Positions 55,433 to 64,000 of a DNA stretch of 64,000 nt are shown here, in pieces; positions within the stretch are counted from its first letter, which is position 1; every line of letters begins with the position of its first letter. This DNA is from Marinobacter algicola DG893 (GTDB lineage Bacteria; Pseudomonadota; Gammaproteobacteria; Pseudomonadales; Oleiphilaceae). Made by a program: the position numbers and the translations under genes. Location of the stretch: contig NZ_ABCP01000005.1 of the NCBI RefSeq assembly GCF_000170835.1, forward strand, positions 105,483-169,482, read 5' to 3'. The notes under the pieces are model-generated. The model saw only the letters and a list, made by a program, of their open reading frames with translations. It had not been told where the DNA came from and searched no databases.

Positions 55433-56147
55433 TGGCAAGGCAAAACTGATCGACACTGTGTCCTGGCCCGAACACTACCGGGAACTGGCAACACAAACGA
55501 AAGACCCGCGCCTGAAGGCTTTCTACGAGGCAGGTTGTGTGGCGCCCGAAACGGCTCTGAACGACGTCCCGTTTGTCGCTGTGGATTTCGAAACCACCGG
55601 CCTGGACCCAGACAAGCACTCCATCGTCAGTATTGGCGTGGTGCCATTCACACTCGGCCGGGTGCAACTTGGGGGTTCCCGACACTGGCTGGTAAAGCCG
55701 CAACTGCCGCTACACCAGACCTCTGTCACGATACATGGCATAACCCATACCGATATTGACAAGGCCCCTGATCTGGACGACGTTCTGGACGAGATTCTGA
55801 AAAGCCTGGCCGGTCGGATACCAGTAGTGCACTACCGCAACATCGAACGTCCGTTCCTGAATATGGCGCTGAAATGGAGAATCGGAGAGGAAATCCGCTT
55901 CCCGGTGATGGATACCATGGCCATTGAAGCCTACCTGCATCCCAACCGGAAACGCTCTTGGTGGCAGAAATTGAAAGGCCAACAGCCGATCTCGATTCGG
56001 CTGGCAGACAGCCGGCTACGATATGGGCTGCCACACTACCCACCGCACAATGCCCTGGTGGATGCGCTGGCCAGCGCCGAATTGCTGATGGCGCAGGTCC
56101 AGCACCACTTTTCGCCAGAGACCCCCATCCGGGATCTCTGGCTGTAA
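55425..56147 (+). CDS. DnaQ-like 3'-5' exonuclease (DEDDh)
   Basis: 240 residues. ExoI VAVDFETTGLDPDKHSIVSI (~47-66), ExoII YRNIERPFLNMAL (~138-150) and ExoIII HNALVDALASAELL (~205) give a complete DEDDh set. It lacks polymerase III contacts, so it is a stand-alone relative of the epsilon subunit. Start overlaps the nucleotidyltransferase gene. Confidence 0.92.
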   Translation: MSDGKAKLIDTVSWPEHYRELATQTKDPRLKAFYEAGCVAPETALNDVPFVAVDFETTGLDPDKHSIVSIGVVPFTLGRVQLGGSRHWLVKPQLPLHQTSVTIHGITHTDIDKAPDLDDVLDEILKSLAGRIPVVHYRNIERPFLNMALKWRIGEEIRFPVMDTMAIEAYLHPNRKRSWWQKLKGQQPISIRLADSRLRYGLPHYPPHNALVDALASAELLMAQVQHHFSPETPIRDLWL

Positions 56148-56156
56148 CGCATTTCC

Positions 56157-57377
56157 TTAGTTGGATGCGGTACGGCTGGTTTTTTCCACTTCGCTGATCA
56201 ACGCACCGTAACCTTCCTTCTCCATGTTCTCCAACGGGATGAACCGGAGCGCGGCGGAGTTCATGCAGTAACGCAACCCCGTTGGCGCCGGGCCGTCGTT
56301 GAACACATGCCCGAGATGGGAATCCGCATAGCGGCTACGGATCTCCGTGCGGGTCATGAAGAAGCTGTTGTCCTCTTTCTCCACCACCATGTCCGGGCTG
56401 ATCGGCTTGGTAAAGCTGGGCCAACCTGTGTTGGACTTGTACTTGTCACGGGAGGAGAACAGCGGCTCGCCGGACACAACGTCCACGTAAATGCCGGCCC
56501 GTTTTTCATCGTAATACTCGTTTTGGTAGGCAGGCTCGGTGCCATCCTCCTGGGTAATTTCGTACTGTTCCTCGGTCAACCGTGCCTTGAGGGTTTTGGC
56601 GTCAGGCTTGGTGAACGTGTCTGGATTGAACGCCTCAACCCGGCTGAGGTTCATGCCGGCATTGCCTTCAGACGCTTTGTTGACAGTCGCCTGCGCGGAA
56701 CCCCCGTTGTTCTCGGGACGGTATTGAGCGTAATCCACTTTCTCGTCTTCGCCCCAGACCTTTTCGATAAACTGGTAGCGGCCGGAGTTGAAGGTGTAGA
56801 ACTGGTACCGCACCGGGTTCTTCTTGTAGTAGTCCTGATGGTATTCCTCGGCGTCGTAGAACGCTTCGAAAGGAACCACTTCAATCTTGACCGGATGATC
56901 GTAACGACCGGACTCTTCCAGTGCTTTTATCGAGGCCTCGGCTGCGCGCTTCTGGGCTTCGTTGTGATAGAAAATCGCCGGCCGGTACTGTTTGCCCCGG
57001 TCCACATACTGGCCCTTCACGTCGGTGGGGTTGGCGGTGCGCCAAAGACCTTGGAGCAAACCTTCGTAGGTGATGACATCAGGATCGTAGTAGACCTGCA
57101 CCGCCTCGGTATGGCCGGTACGGCCACCAGCTACTTGTTTATAGTTCGGGTTCTTCTCGTCGCCGCCGCTATAGCCGGACACCGCCTCAACAACGCCGGG
57201 CACTTTCTCTTCATACGCCGCTTCCACACACCAGAAGCAGCCGCCAGCGAACGTGGCAACCGCCAGGTTAGGATCATCCGGGGCGTATTTTGATTCCGTC
57301 CCCTTGGAAGCGCCAACCTGGAAACCGGTCAGTGCGATCGCTGCCGCGACAGACGTCAGTAACAGATACCGTTTCAT
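56157..57377 (-). CDS. msrAB: Periplasmic MsrA-MsrB fusion
   Basis: 406 residues with an N-terminal signal peptide. MsrA domain (~38-195) with [18 protein letters not shown]; MsrB domain (~260-390) with [20 protein letters not shown] and catalytic Cys in [12 protein letters not shown]. The zinc CxxC pairs of many MsrB proteins are absent. Reduces both stereoisomers of methionine sulfoxide in exported proteins. A two-component system is encoded just upstream on the same strand. Confidence 0.93.
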   Translation of the reverse strand: MKRYLLLTSVAAAIALTGFQVGASKGTESKYAPDDPNLAVATFAGGCFWCVEAAYEEKVPGVVEAVSGYSGGDEKNPNYKQVAGGRTGHTEAVQVYYDPDVITYEGLLQGLWRTANPTDVKGQYVDRGKQYRPAIFYHNEAQKRAAEASIKALEESGRYDHPVKIEVVPFEAFYDAEEYHQDYYKKNPVRYQFYTFNSGRYQFIEKVWGEDEKVDYAQYRPENNGGSAQATVNKASEGNAGMNLSRVEAFNPDTFTKPDAKTLKARLTEEQYEITQEDGTEPAYQNEYYDEKRAGIYVDVVSGEPLFSSRDKYKSNTGWPSFTKPISPDMVVEKEDNSFFMTRTEIRSRYADSHLGHVFNDGPAPTGLRYCMNSAALRFIPLENMEKEGYGALISEVEKTSRTASN

Positions 57378-57495
57378 AACCTTAACCTCTTGCCTATTGA
57401 AAACTGTGACCAGTTTGCACGGAATTCATCACACCACTTTCTCCAGTTTATTACGTTTGTATAACGCCGGAGAGATCATTACGGATGCAGGCAGC

Positions 57496-58977
57496 CTATT
57501 TGGGTGGCCCAATCGGTAAGCGTATGCAGAAAGATGCGCCACCGGAACTCCGGTTCTCAACGCTGATGTCACCGCCCTGAAGACTCATGATTCTGCGGGC
57601 GATGGCCAGCCCCAGGCCGGCGTGGCCGGAACCGCCGGACGATTCGCCACGGTAAAAAGGATCGAAAATGTGAGGCAGGTCCTGCTCTGGGATACCCGGG
57701 CCACTGTCGTGCACGCAGACCTGCGGCAGTCCGTCCGACTGCCCGAACACCACTTCAATACGGCTCTCTGAGGGACTGTAGGCAATGGCATTGCCGATCA
57801 GGTTGTCCAGCACCCGCTCGGTCATGGCCAGGTCCGCGTACGCCAGGGGCAGGTCGGGATCCCCATCCACCACAAAGTCCAGTTGCCGCGTGCTGGCCTC
57901 TTGTCCGTGCTTCTGGACCACATCGTGCACCAGTTCGGCCAGCGGAAAGGGTTCCGGCACGGGCTGTTTCTCCCGGGCCTCGAGAGCCGCAAGCTCAAAC
58001 AGTTCGTCCACCAGGCGGCTCAGGCGTCGGCCTTCCTTGAGGGCGATGTCGAGGAAGCGGTCCTGCTCTTCCGCTGTCAGCCGATCGCGCCTGAGCTTGA
58101 GGCTTTCAATGTAGCCCTGCATCGAGGCCAGCGGCGTACGCAAGTCATGGGAGACCTGGGCGACCAGTTGCCGGCGCTGGGCGTCTTTTTCCGTCAGCAG
58201 TTCGATCTGGGATGCAATACGGCTGGCCATGTCGTCAAAGGTGGCGCCCAGGTAGTCAATTTCATCACGCACCACTGGCCGCCGGTCCCGCCAGGTGCTC
58301 TGTAGGGCCAGTCGACTCATGTCACTGTGCTCGAAATCTTCCACCAGCCGGGTCAGCAAGGTCAGCCGGCGTGTCAGCAGCCGGAAGACCGCCAGCCCCG
58401 CAATCATCACCACCGCCAGACTGATAATCAGAGCCCAGGCGCTCAGCTCCACCAACTGACCACCTCGGGCCATGGTTTCCGCAGCGTCATATTCCTCACC
58501 ACGCAGCACCACGTAGAGATACCCTTCCGGATTGTCTATCGACGGCACCGGCGTTACGGAAAAGACTTTCTGCCGGTCATGGCTGCGGGGGTCGTCGCCC
58601 AGTACCGGGTAGCTGTCCATATCGTTCATCAGGCGGCGGATGGGTTCGAGCGAGACTTGCTTGCGTTTGATCTTCGCCGGATCAGCGGAGTAAGAGAGGA
58701 TGGTGCCGTCCAAATCCAGCAGGTAGATTTCAATGCTGGGGTTGATGGTCATGTACAGCGCAAAGAGTTCTTTCAGGGCGCCGCGGTCGAGCTCCCCTTC
58801 GCTGACCAGATTCCTGTCTGCCACCAGATCTTTCGCCAGATCCCGGTGCAGTTCCTGATTAACAGACGCGTTGTACTCCCGCAGGGAATACAAGCTGAAA
58901 AAGGTATACAGCAGACCAACGGCCAACAGTAGCAGGAAAAGGCCTAACGCCAGCCGCGTGTAGAGCGTTTTCAGCAT
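57496..58977 (-). CDS. Sensor histidine kinase
   Basis: 493 residues. Membrane helix ~8-30, periplasmic sensor (~31-180), second helix ~185-205, HAMP (~205-260), then HisKA with QVSHDLRTPLASMQGY (~275) and HATPase with N-box DNLIGNAIAYSP, G1 DSGPGIPEQ and G2 GLGLAIARRIM. It starts 3 bp after the response-regulator gene and ends 118 bp before msrAB's start, so it may govern methionine sulfoxide repair (inference from position). Confidence 0.92.
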   Translation of the reverse strand: MLKTLYTRLALGLFLLLLAVGLLYTFFSLYSLREYNASVNQELHRDLAKDLVADRNLVSEGELDRGALKELFALYMTINPSIEIYLLDLDGTILSYSADPAKIKRKQVSLEPIRRLMNDMDSYPVLGDDPRSHDRQKVFSVTPVPSIDNPEGYLYVVLRGEEYDAAETMARGGQLVELSAWALIISLAVVMIAGLAVFRLLTRRLTLLTRLVEDFEHSDMSRLALQSTWRDRRPVVRDEIDYLGATFDDMASRIASQIELLTEKDAQRRQLVAQVSHDLRTPLASMQGYIESLKLRRDRLTAEEQDRFLDIALKEGRRLSRLVDELFELAALEAREKQPVPEPFPLAELVHDVVQKHGQEASTRQLDFVVDGDPDLPLAYADLAMTERVLDNLIGNAIAYSPSESRIEVVFGQSDGLPQVCVHDSGPGIPEQDLPHIFDPFYRGESSGGSGHAGLGLAIARRIMSLQGGDISVENRSSGGASFCIRLPIGPPK

Positions 58978-58980
58978 GGT

Positions 58981-59691
58981 TCAGTCCCGGAAGCGATAGC
59001 CCACCCCCCAGACGGTTTCAATAAACTCCGGCCGCGCCGGGTCTTGCTCAATCTTCCCGCGCAGACGGTTAATGTGGGTATTGACGGTGTGCTCATAGCC
59101 TTCGTGGTTATAGCCCCAGACCTTGTCCAGAAGCTGAACCCGGCTGAATACACGTCCCGGGTGGCTGGCAAAGTGCCAGAGCAGGTCAAACTCACGGGCC
59201 GTCAGTTCCACCTCCTGTTCCCATACAAACACTCGGCGTCGGGTCGGGTCGATACGCAAACCTTCGGTGTCCAATTCACCCAACTCTTCGGGCCCGGACG
59301 TTTCGCCTGACGAACTCGACATGGCGTCCACTCGCCGGAACAGGGCTTTCACCCGTGCCGACAGCTCGGCCACGCTGAAGGGTTTGGTGAGGTAATCGTC
59401 CGCCCCCATCTCCAACCCCAGTACACGATCCAGCTCCGTGCTTTTCGCTGTCAGCATCAGCACCGGCACATACCCGGGGCCGGAGCGAATCTCCCGACAC
59501 ACCGAGAGACCGTCCATTCCAGGCAACATCAGATCAAGCACCACCAGGTCGATGTCCCCTTCGCGAAAACGCTCCAGCCCGGTATCGCCTCGGTCACAGA
59601 GAACAGCATTCATGCCAAGGTCCGCCACGTGCATTCGCACCAGCTCCCCGATACCCGGGTTATCCTCAACAATCAGTACGTTTCGTGTCAT
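58981..59691 (-). CDS. OmpR-family response regulator
   Basis: 236 residues. Receiver with acidic pair VEDNPG, phospho-Asp in LVVLDLMLPGMDGL (~53) and Lys in YLTKPFS; winged-helix DNA-binding domain with ELTAREFDLLWHFASHPGRV and NTHINRLRGKIE. Partner of the adjacent kinase. Confidence 0.94.
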   Translation of the reverse strand: MTRNVLIVEDNPGIGELVRMHVADLGMNAVLCDRGDTGLERFREGDIDLVVLDLMLPGMDGLSVCREIRSGPGYVPVLMLTAKSTELDRVLGLEMGADDYLTKPFSVAELSARVKALFRRVDAMSSSSGETSGPEELGELDTEGLRIDPTRRRVFVWEQEVELTAREFDLLWHFASHPGRVFSRVQLLDKVWGYNHEGYEHTVNTHINRLRGKIEQDPARPEFIETVWGVGYRFRD

Positions 59692-59775
59692 AAGTTACTG
59701 GCTCTGGAAGCTCGAAAATTACCGTTAGTTGATACCAGTGTAGAGCCAAAAGTTCACAAATGTATCACGCCGATA

Positions 59776-60756
59776 TCAGGCCTCCAGGCTGCCCAGCAGG
59801 CGTTGACGGATAATATTGTCTGCTTCATCCATAATGCGGCCAATCAGTTCCTCACAACTGGGAATGTCGTGAATCAGCCCCGCCACCATGCCACAACTCC
59901 AGGCTGCCTCATCCATCTTGCCTTCCTGAAGCACCAGCCTGCCCTTCACACCGGTCACCAGATGACGAATATCATCAATGGTTTCGGAGCCAGCCTTCGC
60001 GTGCTCGATGCGGATGATTTCTTCCACGGCGGCATTGTTCATTACCCGCTCGGTGTTACGGAGGTTCCGCATAATGAGGCGGGTCTGAAGTTCGTCCGCG
60101 TCGACAATGGCCTGCTTGACGTTGTCATGGATGGGAGCGTCTGTGGTCGCCAGAAAACGGGTGCCCATATTCATGCCATCAGCGCCCAGTGCCATAGCCG
60201 CCACCAGGCTGCGACCATCCGCCATACCGCCTGACGCGACAAATGGAATGGTGAGTTCTTCCGCGGCGCGGGGCAGCAAAATAAAATTAGGGATGTCATC
60301 CTCGCCCGGATGGCCGCCACATTCGAAGCCGTCGACGCTGACAGCATCGCAACCGATTTTTTCAGCCTTCAGGGCGTGACGCACGGACGTGCATTTGTGG
60401 ATCACCTTGATACTGGCCGCTTTGAGCTGGGGCATGTATTGCTCGGGGCTACGCCCGGCCGTCTCCACCACCTTCACACCGCCGTCGATAATGGCCTGGA
60501 TATAGTCCGGGTAGGGCGGCGCCTTGAAGGACGGCAGAAACGTGAGGTTAACGCCGAACGGCCGATCAGTCATCTCGGCACAACGTGCAATTTCCCTGGA
60601 CAGGTCTTCCGGGGTAGGCTGAGTCAGTCCGGTGATAATACCGAGACCACCGGCGTTGGAGACAGCGGCGGCCAGCTCCGCATAGCCAACGTGGTGCATG
60701 CCACCCTGAATAATTGGGTGACGGATACCAAACAATTCAGTGATTCTGGTCTTCAT
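59776..60756 (-). CDS. Nitronate monooxygenase family flavoprotein
   Basis: 326 residues. FMN-binding TIM-barrel with IRHPIIQGGMHHVGYAELA at the start, GFECGGHPGEDDIPNF (~140) and IPFVASGGMADGRSLVAAMA (~175). Family members oxidise nitronates or act as 2-nitropropane dioxygenases; several homologues near acyl-CoA genes act as enoyl reductases. Divergent from a TetR gene, which probably controls it and the following catabolic genes. Confidence 0.9.
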   Translation of the reverse strand: MKTRITELFGIRHPIIQGGMHHVGYAELAAAVSNAGGLGIITGLTQPTPEDLSREIARCAEMTDRPFGVNLTFLPSFKAPPYPDYIQAIIDGGVKVVETAGRSPEQYMPQLKAASIKVIHKCTSVRHALKAEKIGCDAVSVDGFECGGHPGEDDIPNFILLPRAAEELTIPFVASGGMADGRSLVAAMALGADGMNMGTRFLATTDAPIHDNVKQAIVDADELQTRLIMRNLRNTERVMNNAAVEEIIRIEHAKAGSETIDDIRHLVTGVKGRLVLQEGKMDEAAWSCGMVAGLIHDIPSCEELIGRIMDEADNIIRQRLLGSLEA

Positions 60757-60811
60757 AGCGGGCTTCCTGTTTTGTCGTTAGAATGAAATCGAGTACCGAT
60801 ACGAGGTTGCA

Positions 60812-61393
60812 GTGACAGAAAAAACAACAACAAGGGCGACACCAGCAGATGCCTTCCGGCGTGCACGGAGAATGTGGCTGAAAGGTGAACGAATTCATCT
60901 GGCATCGCTGTCTGCGGAATTGAATATTGGCAGGGCCACCCTGTTTCGCTGGGTTGGCAACAAGGATTTGCTGCTGGGGGAAGTGCTCTGGTCACTCTAC
61001 GAACCCCTGAGGCTGGAGGCGCTGAGCGCGACACCGGGAAACGGCGTCGACTTTGTTGTCGGGGTATACCGCCACATTAATTCCACCCTGTTGCACTCTG
61101 AACCCTTGCGGCGGTTTATCCGCGAAGATCCGGAGTACGCGCTCAAAATCCTGACGTCATCCCAGTCCACGCTTCACAGCCGTACCGTGGAGGCCAACAC
61201 CCGCACACTTCGGGATCAGATTGCGGGCGGACACATTAATCCGCCTCTGAACGTCAACAGCCTGTCCTACTTCATGGTGCGTCTGGCCGAATCCTGCCTT
61301 TACAGCGACATCATCAACGGCCGCGAACCCCGTGAAGAGGAGTTGGAGGACGCCTGTACCGCTGTTCGTGTGATGCTTGGCGGAACGGCCTGA
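60812..61393 (+). CDS. TetR-family regulator, QsdR-like
   Basis: 193 residues from GTG. N-terminal helix-turn-helix with LNIGRATLFRWVGNKDLLL (~35-55); the C-terminal domain resembles the QsdR group. 55 bp separate it from the nitronate monooxygenase start, so a shared divergent promoter with autorepression is likely. Convergent with the aldehyde dehydrogenase gene. Confidence 0.85.
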   Translation: MTEKTTTRATPADAFRRARRMWLKGERIHLASLSAELNIGRATLFRWVGNKDLLLGEVLWSLYEPLRLEALSATPGNGVDFVVGVYRHINSTLLHSEPLRRFIREDPEYALKILTSSQSTLHSRTVEANTRTLRDQIAGGHINPPLNVNSLSYFMVRLAESCLYSDIINGREPREEELEDACTAVRVMLGGTA

Positions 61394-61434
61394 ACAGAGA
61401 CATATCCGCCAAAGTCAGTCAGGCACGGGGTGGG

Positions 61435-61498
61435 GCCCTTTTCTGCCGGGAAAAAGATGTCTGAGCGAAGCGAGTTATTTTTCCCAGAAGAAAAGGGC
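61435..61498. terminator. Long bidirectional hairpin
   Basis: Stem 1 GCCCTTTTCT/AGAAAAGGGC and stem 2 GGGAAAAA/TTTTTCCC pair perfectly, separated by a 3-base internal loop, with a 22-base top (GATGTCTGAGCGAAGCGAGT...). A-rich and T-rich arms allow termination in both directions, fitting its place between convergent genes. Confidence 0.8.
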
Positions 61499-61531
61499 AC
61501 CACCTCGGGCCCAGCCCGCCAACTAGCAGGC

Positions 61532-62947
61532 TTAAAGCTGCAGGGACCGCACCTCCAGAAACTCTTCAAGTCCCCATTTGCCAAATTCACGGCCAATACC
61601 GGAGTGGCCGAAGCCGCCAAACGGCGCCAACGGGTTGAAGTCCCCACCGTTGACGAACACCTGCCCAGTGCGCAGTTTGCCTGCCACTTTTTTCGCGTGA
61701 GCATCATCGGCAGACCAGACGGCGCCGGACAGGCCATAGGCCGTGCCGTTGGCGATCTCGATGGCCTCGGCTTCGTCCTCGTAGGGAATCACGCACAGCA
61801 CGGGGCCGAAAATTTCCTCCTGGGCGATGCGGCTGTCGGGTTTGACGTTACCGAACACCGTGGCCTTCACGAAGTAGCCCTTGTCGCAGCCTTCCGGTGC
61901 TTCCGGGCCGCCGGCAACCAGGGTGGCGCCTTCTTTGATACCGATATTGATGAAGTCGATGACCTTGTCGCGCTGTTGGGCCGAGGCCAGCGGGCCCAGG
62001 CGTGTGGTTTCTTCCAGCGGATTGCCCGGCGTCATTTTCGCCACCGCATTGGCGGCCAGCTCGCAGGCTTCGTCATGCATCTGGGCCGGTACCAGCATGC
62101 GGGGCAGCGCGGTGCAGGTCTGGCCTGAGTTCAGCAGGCAGTTGTTAACGGTTCCCTTGACCGCTTTCGCCAGGTCGGCATCCGACAGGATAACCGAGGC
62201 GGATTTGCCACCCATCTCCAGGGCAAAGCGCTTGAAATCATCGGCAGCGGCGTGGGCAATCAGGCTGCCAGTGCGGGTGGAGCCAGTGAACGACACCATA
62301 TTGACGTCCGGGTGTTTGATGAGTGTGTCGCCAACCGTGTGGCCTTCGCCGCAGACCAGGTTGAAAACACCTTCGGGCAGGTCTGTCTGGGCCAGAATAT
62401 CCGCCAGGATATAGGCACTCTGGGGCGCGATTTCTGACGGCTTGAGCACTACAGTGCAACCGGCGGCAATGGCCGGAACCACCTTGAGGATGACCTGGTG
62501 CAGGGGGTAGTTCCAGGGGGTGATGCATCCCACCACGCCCACCGGCGCGTATTGCACCTCGGAGTTGCCGACCTGTTCGGCGAAGGTGAATTCCGGCAGC
62601 ATTTTCAGGTAGCTTTTGGTAATAGTCGCCGGCAGCCCCGCCTGGATGCCGGTGGCCAGTTTAATGGGCATTCCCACTTCCCGGCACACCGTTTCGGCTA
62701 TTTCACCTGCCCGTTCTTTCAGACCGGCATGCAGTTGCTCCAGCACATGCAATCGTTTTTCCAGCGTGCTTTCCGACCAGCTTTCGAAAGCCGTACTGGC
62801 GGCGGCGATGGCCTTCTCCATTTCCTCACGACCGGAGGCGGGGACCCTGGCAATAACGTCGCCAGTGGCCGCTTCGTGGACATCAATGGTCTCACCATTC
62901 CAGTTCTGCCATTGGCCGTTGATGTAGTTTTTGCTGAGATCTTTCAT
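61532..62947 (-). CDS. Aldehyde dehydrogenase
   Basis: 471 residues from MKDLSKNYINGQWQNW, with CAGGAG 7-8 bp upstream. Catalytic Cys in NSGQTCTALPRML (~280), Glu in ALEMGGKSA (~245), and NAD-binding FTGSTRTGS (~225). NAD(P)-dependent oxidation of an aldehyde to acid; the neighbourhood of a thiolase hints at fatty or hydrocarbon-derived aldehydes. 52 bp downstream of the thiolase gene. Confidence 0.93.
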   Translation of the reverse strand: MKDLSKNYINGQWQNWNGETIDVHEAATGDVIARVPASGREEMEKAIAAASTAFESWSESTLEKRLHVLEQLHAGLKERAGEIAETVCREVGMPIKLATGIQAGLPATITKSYLKMLPEFTFAEQVGNSEVQYAPVGVVGCITPWNYPLHQVILKVVPAIAAGCTVVLKPSEIAPQSAYILADILAQTDLPEGVFNLVCGEGHTVGDTLIKHPDVNMVSFTGSTRTGSLIAHAAADDFKRFALEMGGKSASVILSDADLAKAVKGTVNNCLLNSGQTCTALPRMLVPAQMHDEACELAANAVAKMTPGNPLEETTRLGPLASAQQRDKVIDFINIGIKEGATLVAGGPEAPEGCDKGYFVKATVFGNVKPDSRIAQEEIFGPVLCVIPYEDEAEAIEIANGTAYGLSGAVWSADDAHAKKVAGKLRTGQVFVNGGDFNPLAPFGGFGHSGIGREFGKWGLEEFLEVRSLQL

Positions 62948-62998
62948 GGTTCTGCTCCTGAATAAATTCATGCGGATGGTGCTCTGTACCACACGACC

Positions 62999-64000
62999 TT
63001 ACACCACCTCGAACAAACCAGCCGCGCCCTGGCCACCGCCGATGCACATGGTCACAACCACATACCTGGCACCACGACGTTTGCCTTCAATCAGCGCATG
63101 ACCGGCCAGACGGGAGCCCGTGACACCGTAGGGATGGCCAATGGAGATAGAGCCGCCGTTGACGTTCAGCTTTTCCATGGGAATGCCCAGGCGATCACGG
63201 CAGTAAACCACCTGTGAGGCGAAGGCTTCATTCAGCTCCCACAGGTCGATATCGTCCATTTTAAGACCATTCCGCTCCAACAGGCGCGGAATCGCGAAAA
63301 CCGGGCCAATACCCATCTCATCCGGCTCACAGCCTGCCACCGCAAAACCACGGAAGATACCCATGGGCTCAATATTGTTTTTCTCAGCGTAGGTGCTGTT
63401 CATCACCGTGCACACAGACGCGCCGTCAGACAGCTGGGACGCGTTACCGGCGGTGACGAACTGATTGTCTCCGCGCACCGGATTCAGGCCCTGCAGACCT
63501 TCCAAGGTAGTGTTGGGCCGGTTGCATTCATCACGAGTCAAAGTGACGTCCTTATAACTGACATCACCCGTCTCCTTGTCTTTCACCATCATGGTAGCGT
63601 CATAGGGCACGATTTCATCGTCAAACCGACCCGCCTCCTGGGCCGCAGCGGTACGCTGCTGGGAAACCAACGCGTACTCGTCCTGGGCCTCACGGCTAAT
63701 GCCATAACGCTGGGCTACAATGTCGGCGGTTTCGATCATCGCCAGGTACAACTCGGGCTTGTTCTTCATCAGCCAATCGTTGGTAGCGTGGAAGCTGTTG
63801 AGCTTCTCGTTCTGCACCATGGAAATGGATTCGACGCCACCCGCCACCATGGCCGGTACTTTCTCCGACACCACCCGCTGGGCGGCAATGGCGATGGACT
63901 GAAGACCGGAACTGCAGAAACGGTTGATCGAAAGCCCCGCTGTCGTCACCGGCAAACCGGCACGAATCGCCGCCAGCCGCGCAATGTTCTTGCCCTGCGC
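62999..64000 (-). CDS. Thiolase (acetyl-CoA acyltransferase), truncated by window end
   Basis: About 333 residues are visible; the N-terminus is beyond the window. Nucleophilic Cys in [12 protein letters not shown], catalytic His in [16 protein letters not shown] and second Cys in [16 protein letters not shown] are all present. Cleaves 3-ketoacyl-CoA in beta-oxidation or condenses acetyl-CoA. Upstream of the aldehyde dehydrogenase gene on the same strand. Confidence 0.93.
   Translation of the reverse strand, partial: AQGKNIARLAAIRAGLPVTTAGLSINRFCSSGLQSIAIAAQRVVSEKVPAMVAGGVESISMVQNEKLNSFHATNDWLMKNKPELYLAMIETADIVAQRYGISREAQDEYALVSQQRTAAAQEAGRFDDEIVPYDATMMVKDKETGDVSYKDVTLTRDECNRPNTTLEGLQGLNPVRGDNQFVTAGNASQLSDGASVCTVMNSTYAEKNNIEPMGIFRGFAVAGCEPDEMGIGPVFAIPRLLERNGLKMDDIDLWELNEAFASQVVYCRDRLGIPMEKLNVNGGSISIGHPYGVTGSRLAGHALIEGKRRGARYVVVTMCIGGGQGAAGLFEVV

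Overview
The window is a chromosomal segment of a marine gammaproteobacterium, most probably Marinobacter or a close relative. This rests on gene content and style (a PomA/PomB-type sodium motor, a DUF1302/DUF1329/YCF48/RND operon, RegB/RegA-like regulators, a long marine-type cassette array) and on the GC-rich coding sequence; no rRNA or marker gene is present, so the genus is an inference. No tRNA, rRNA, CRISPR array or replication origin was seen.

Left core region (1-32.5 kb): a 5'-truncated XylR/DmpR-type sigma-54 activator is followed by a near-perfect -24/-12 promoter driving a four-gene operon (YCF48-like lipoprotein, MMPL/RND permease, DUF1302 barrel, DUF1329 periplasmic protein), then a PAS chemoreceptor. 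Next comes an electrophile-stress cluster (frmA, a NemR-like TetR regulator, nemA, an SDR) with two copies of one 18-bp operator. Then a DASH-type cryptochrome/photolyase, DUF6231, fructosamine kinase-like and YkvA genes, pomAB, and amt behind a second sigma-54-like promoter. An ATP-grasp / alpha-E / transglutaminase / Anbu proteasome-like cluster follows, then an AttE-AttFG-AttH-like ABC operon, a diguanylate cyclase, a RegB/RegA-like pair and a CbiM-like membrane protein.

Accessory region (32.5-45.9 kb): a gene-cassette array with recognisable attC sites but no integron integrase in view (a CALIN). Cassette genes are mostly on the minus strand with attC at their 3' ends: a ParE-type toxin-antitoxin pair, a GIY-YIG protein, a coiled-coil membrane protein, a nucleotide-cyclase-like protein, a lipoprotein, YnfA, GrpB, GNAT, a MAPEG protein in the opposite orientation, and a small unclassified reverse transcriptase. 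Three selfish elements sit at attC sites: an IS110/IS1111-group element (attC-targeting type, transposase broken by a stop codon), an IS1182-like element with 15-bp perfect inverted repeats, and a group IIC-attC intron lying exactly inside an attC core site. The left edge carries a DUF2938 gene fragment; the right edge is a 0.5-kb gene-free stretch of nested palindromes.

Right core region (45.9-64 kb): late cobalamin-assembly genes (cobS, cbiB, cobT, cobC, cobU) interleaved with alkylation repair (Ada/AlkA fusion, ogt) and an MFS transporter; a CBS/DUF294 nucleotidyltransferase overlapping a DnaQ-type exonuclease; a periplasmic MsrA-MsrB fusion beside a two-component system; and the start of a catabolic block (nitronate monooxygenase-like, TetR, aldehyde dehydrogenase, thiolase truncated by the window end).

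The strongest candidates for undescribed biology are the reverse-transcriptase cassette and the cyclase-like cassette with its downstream membrane protein, both in an array where phage-defence genes are often stored, and the sigma-54-controlled envelope operon.
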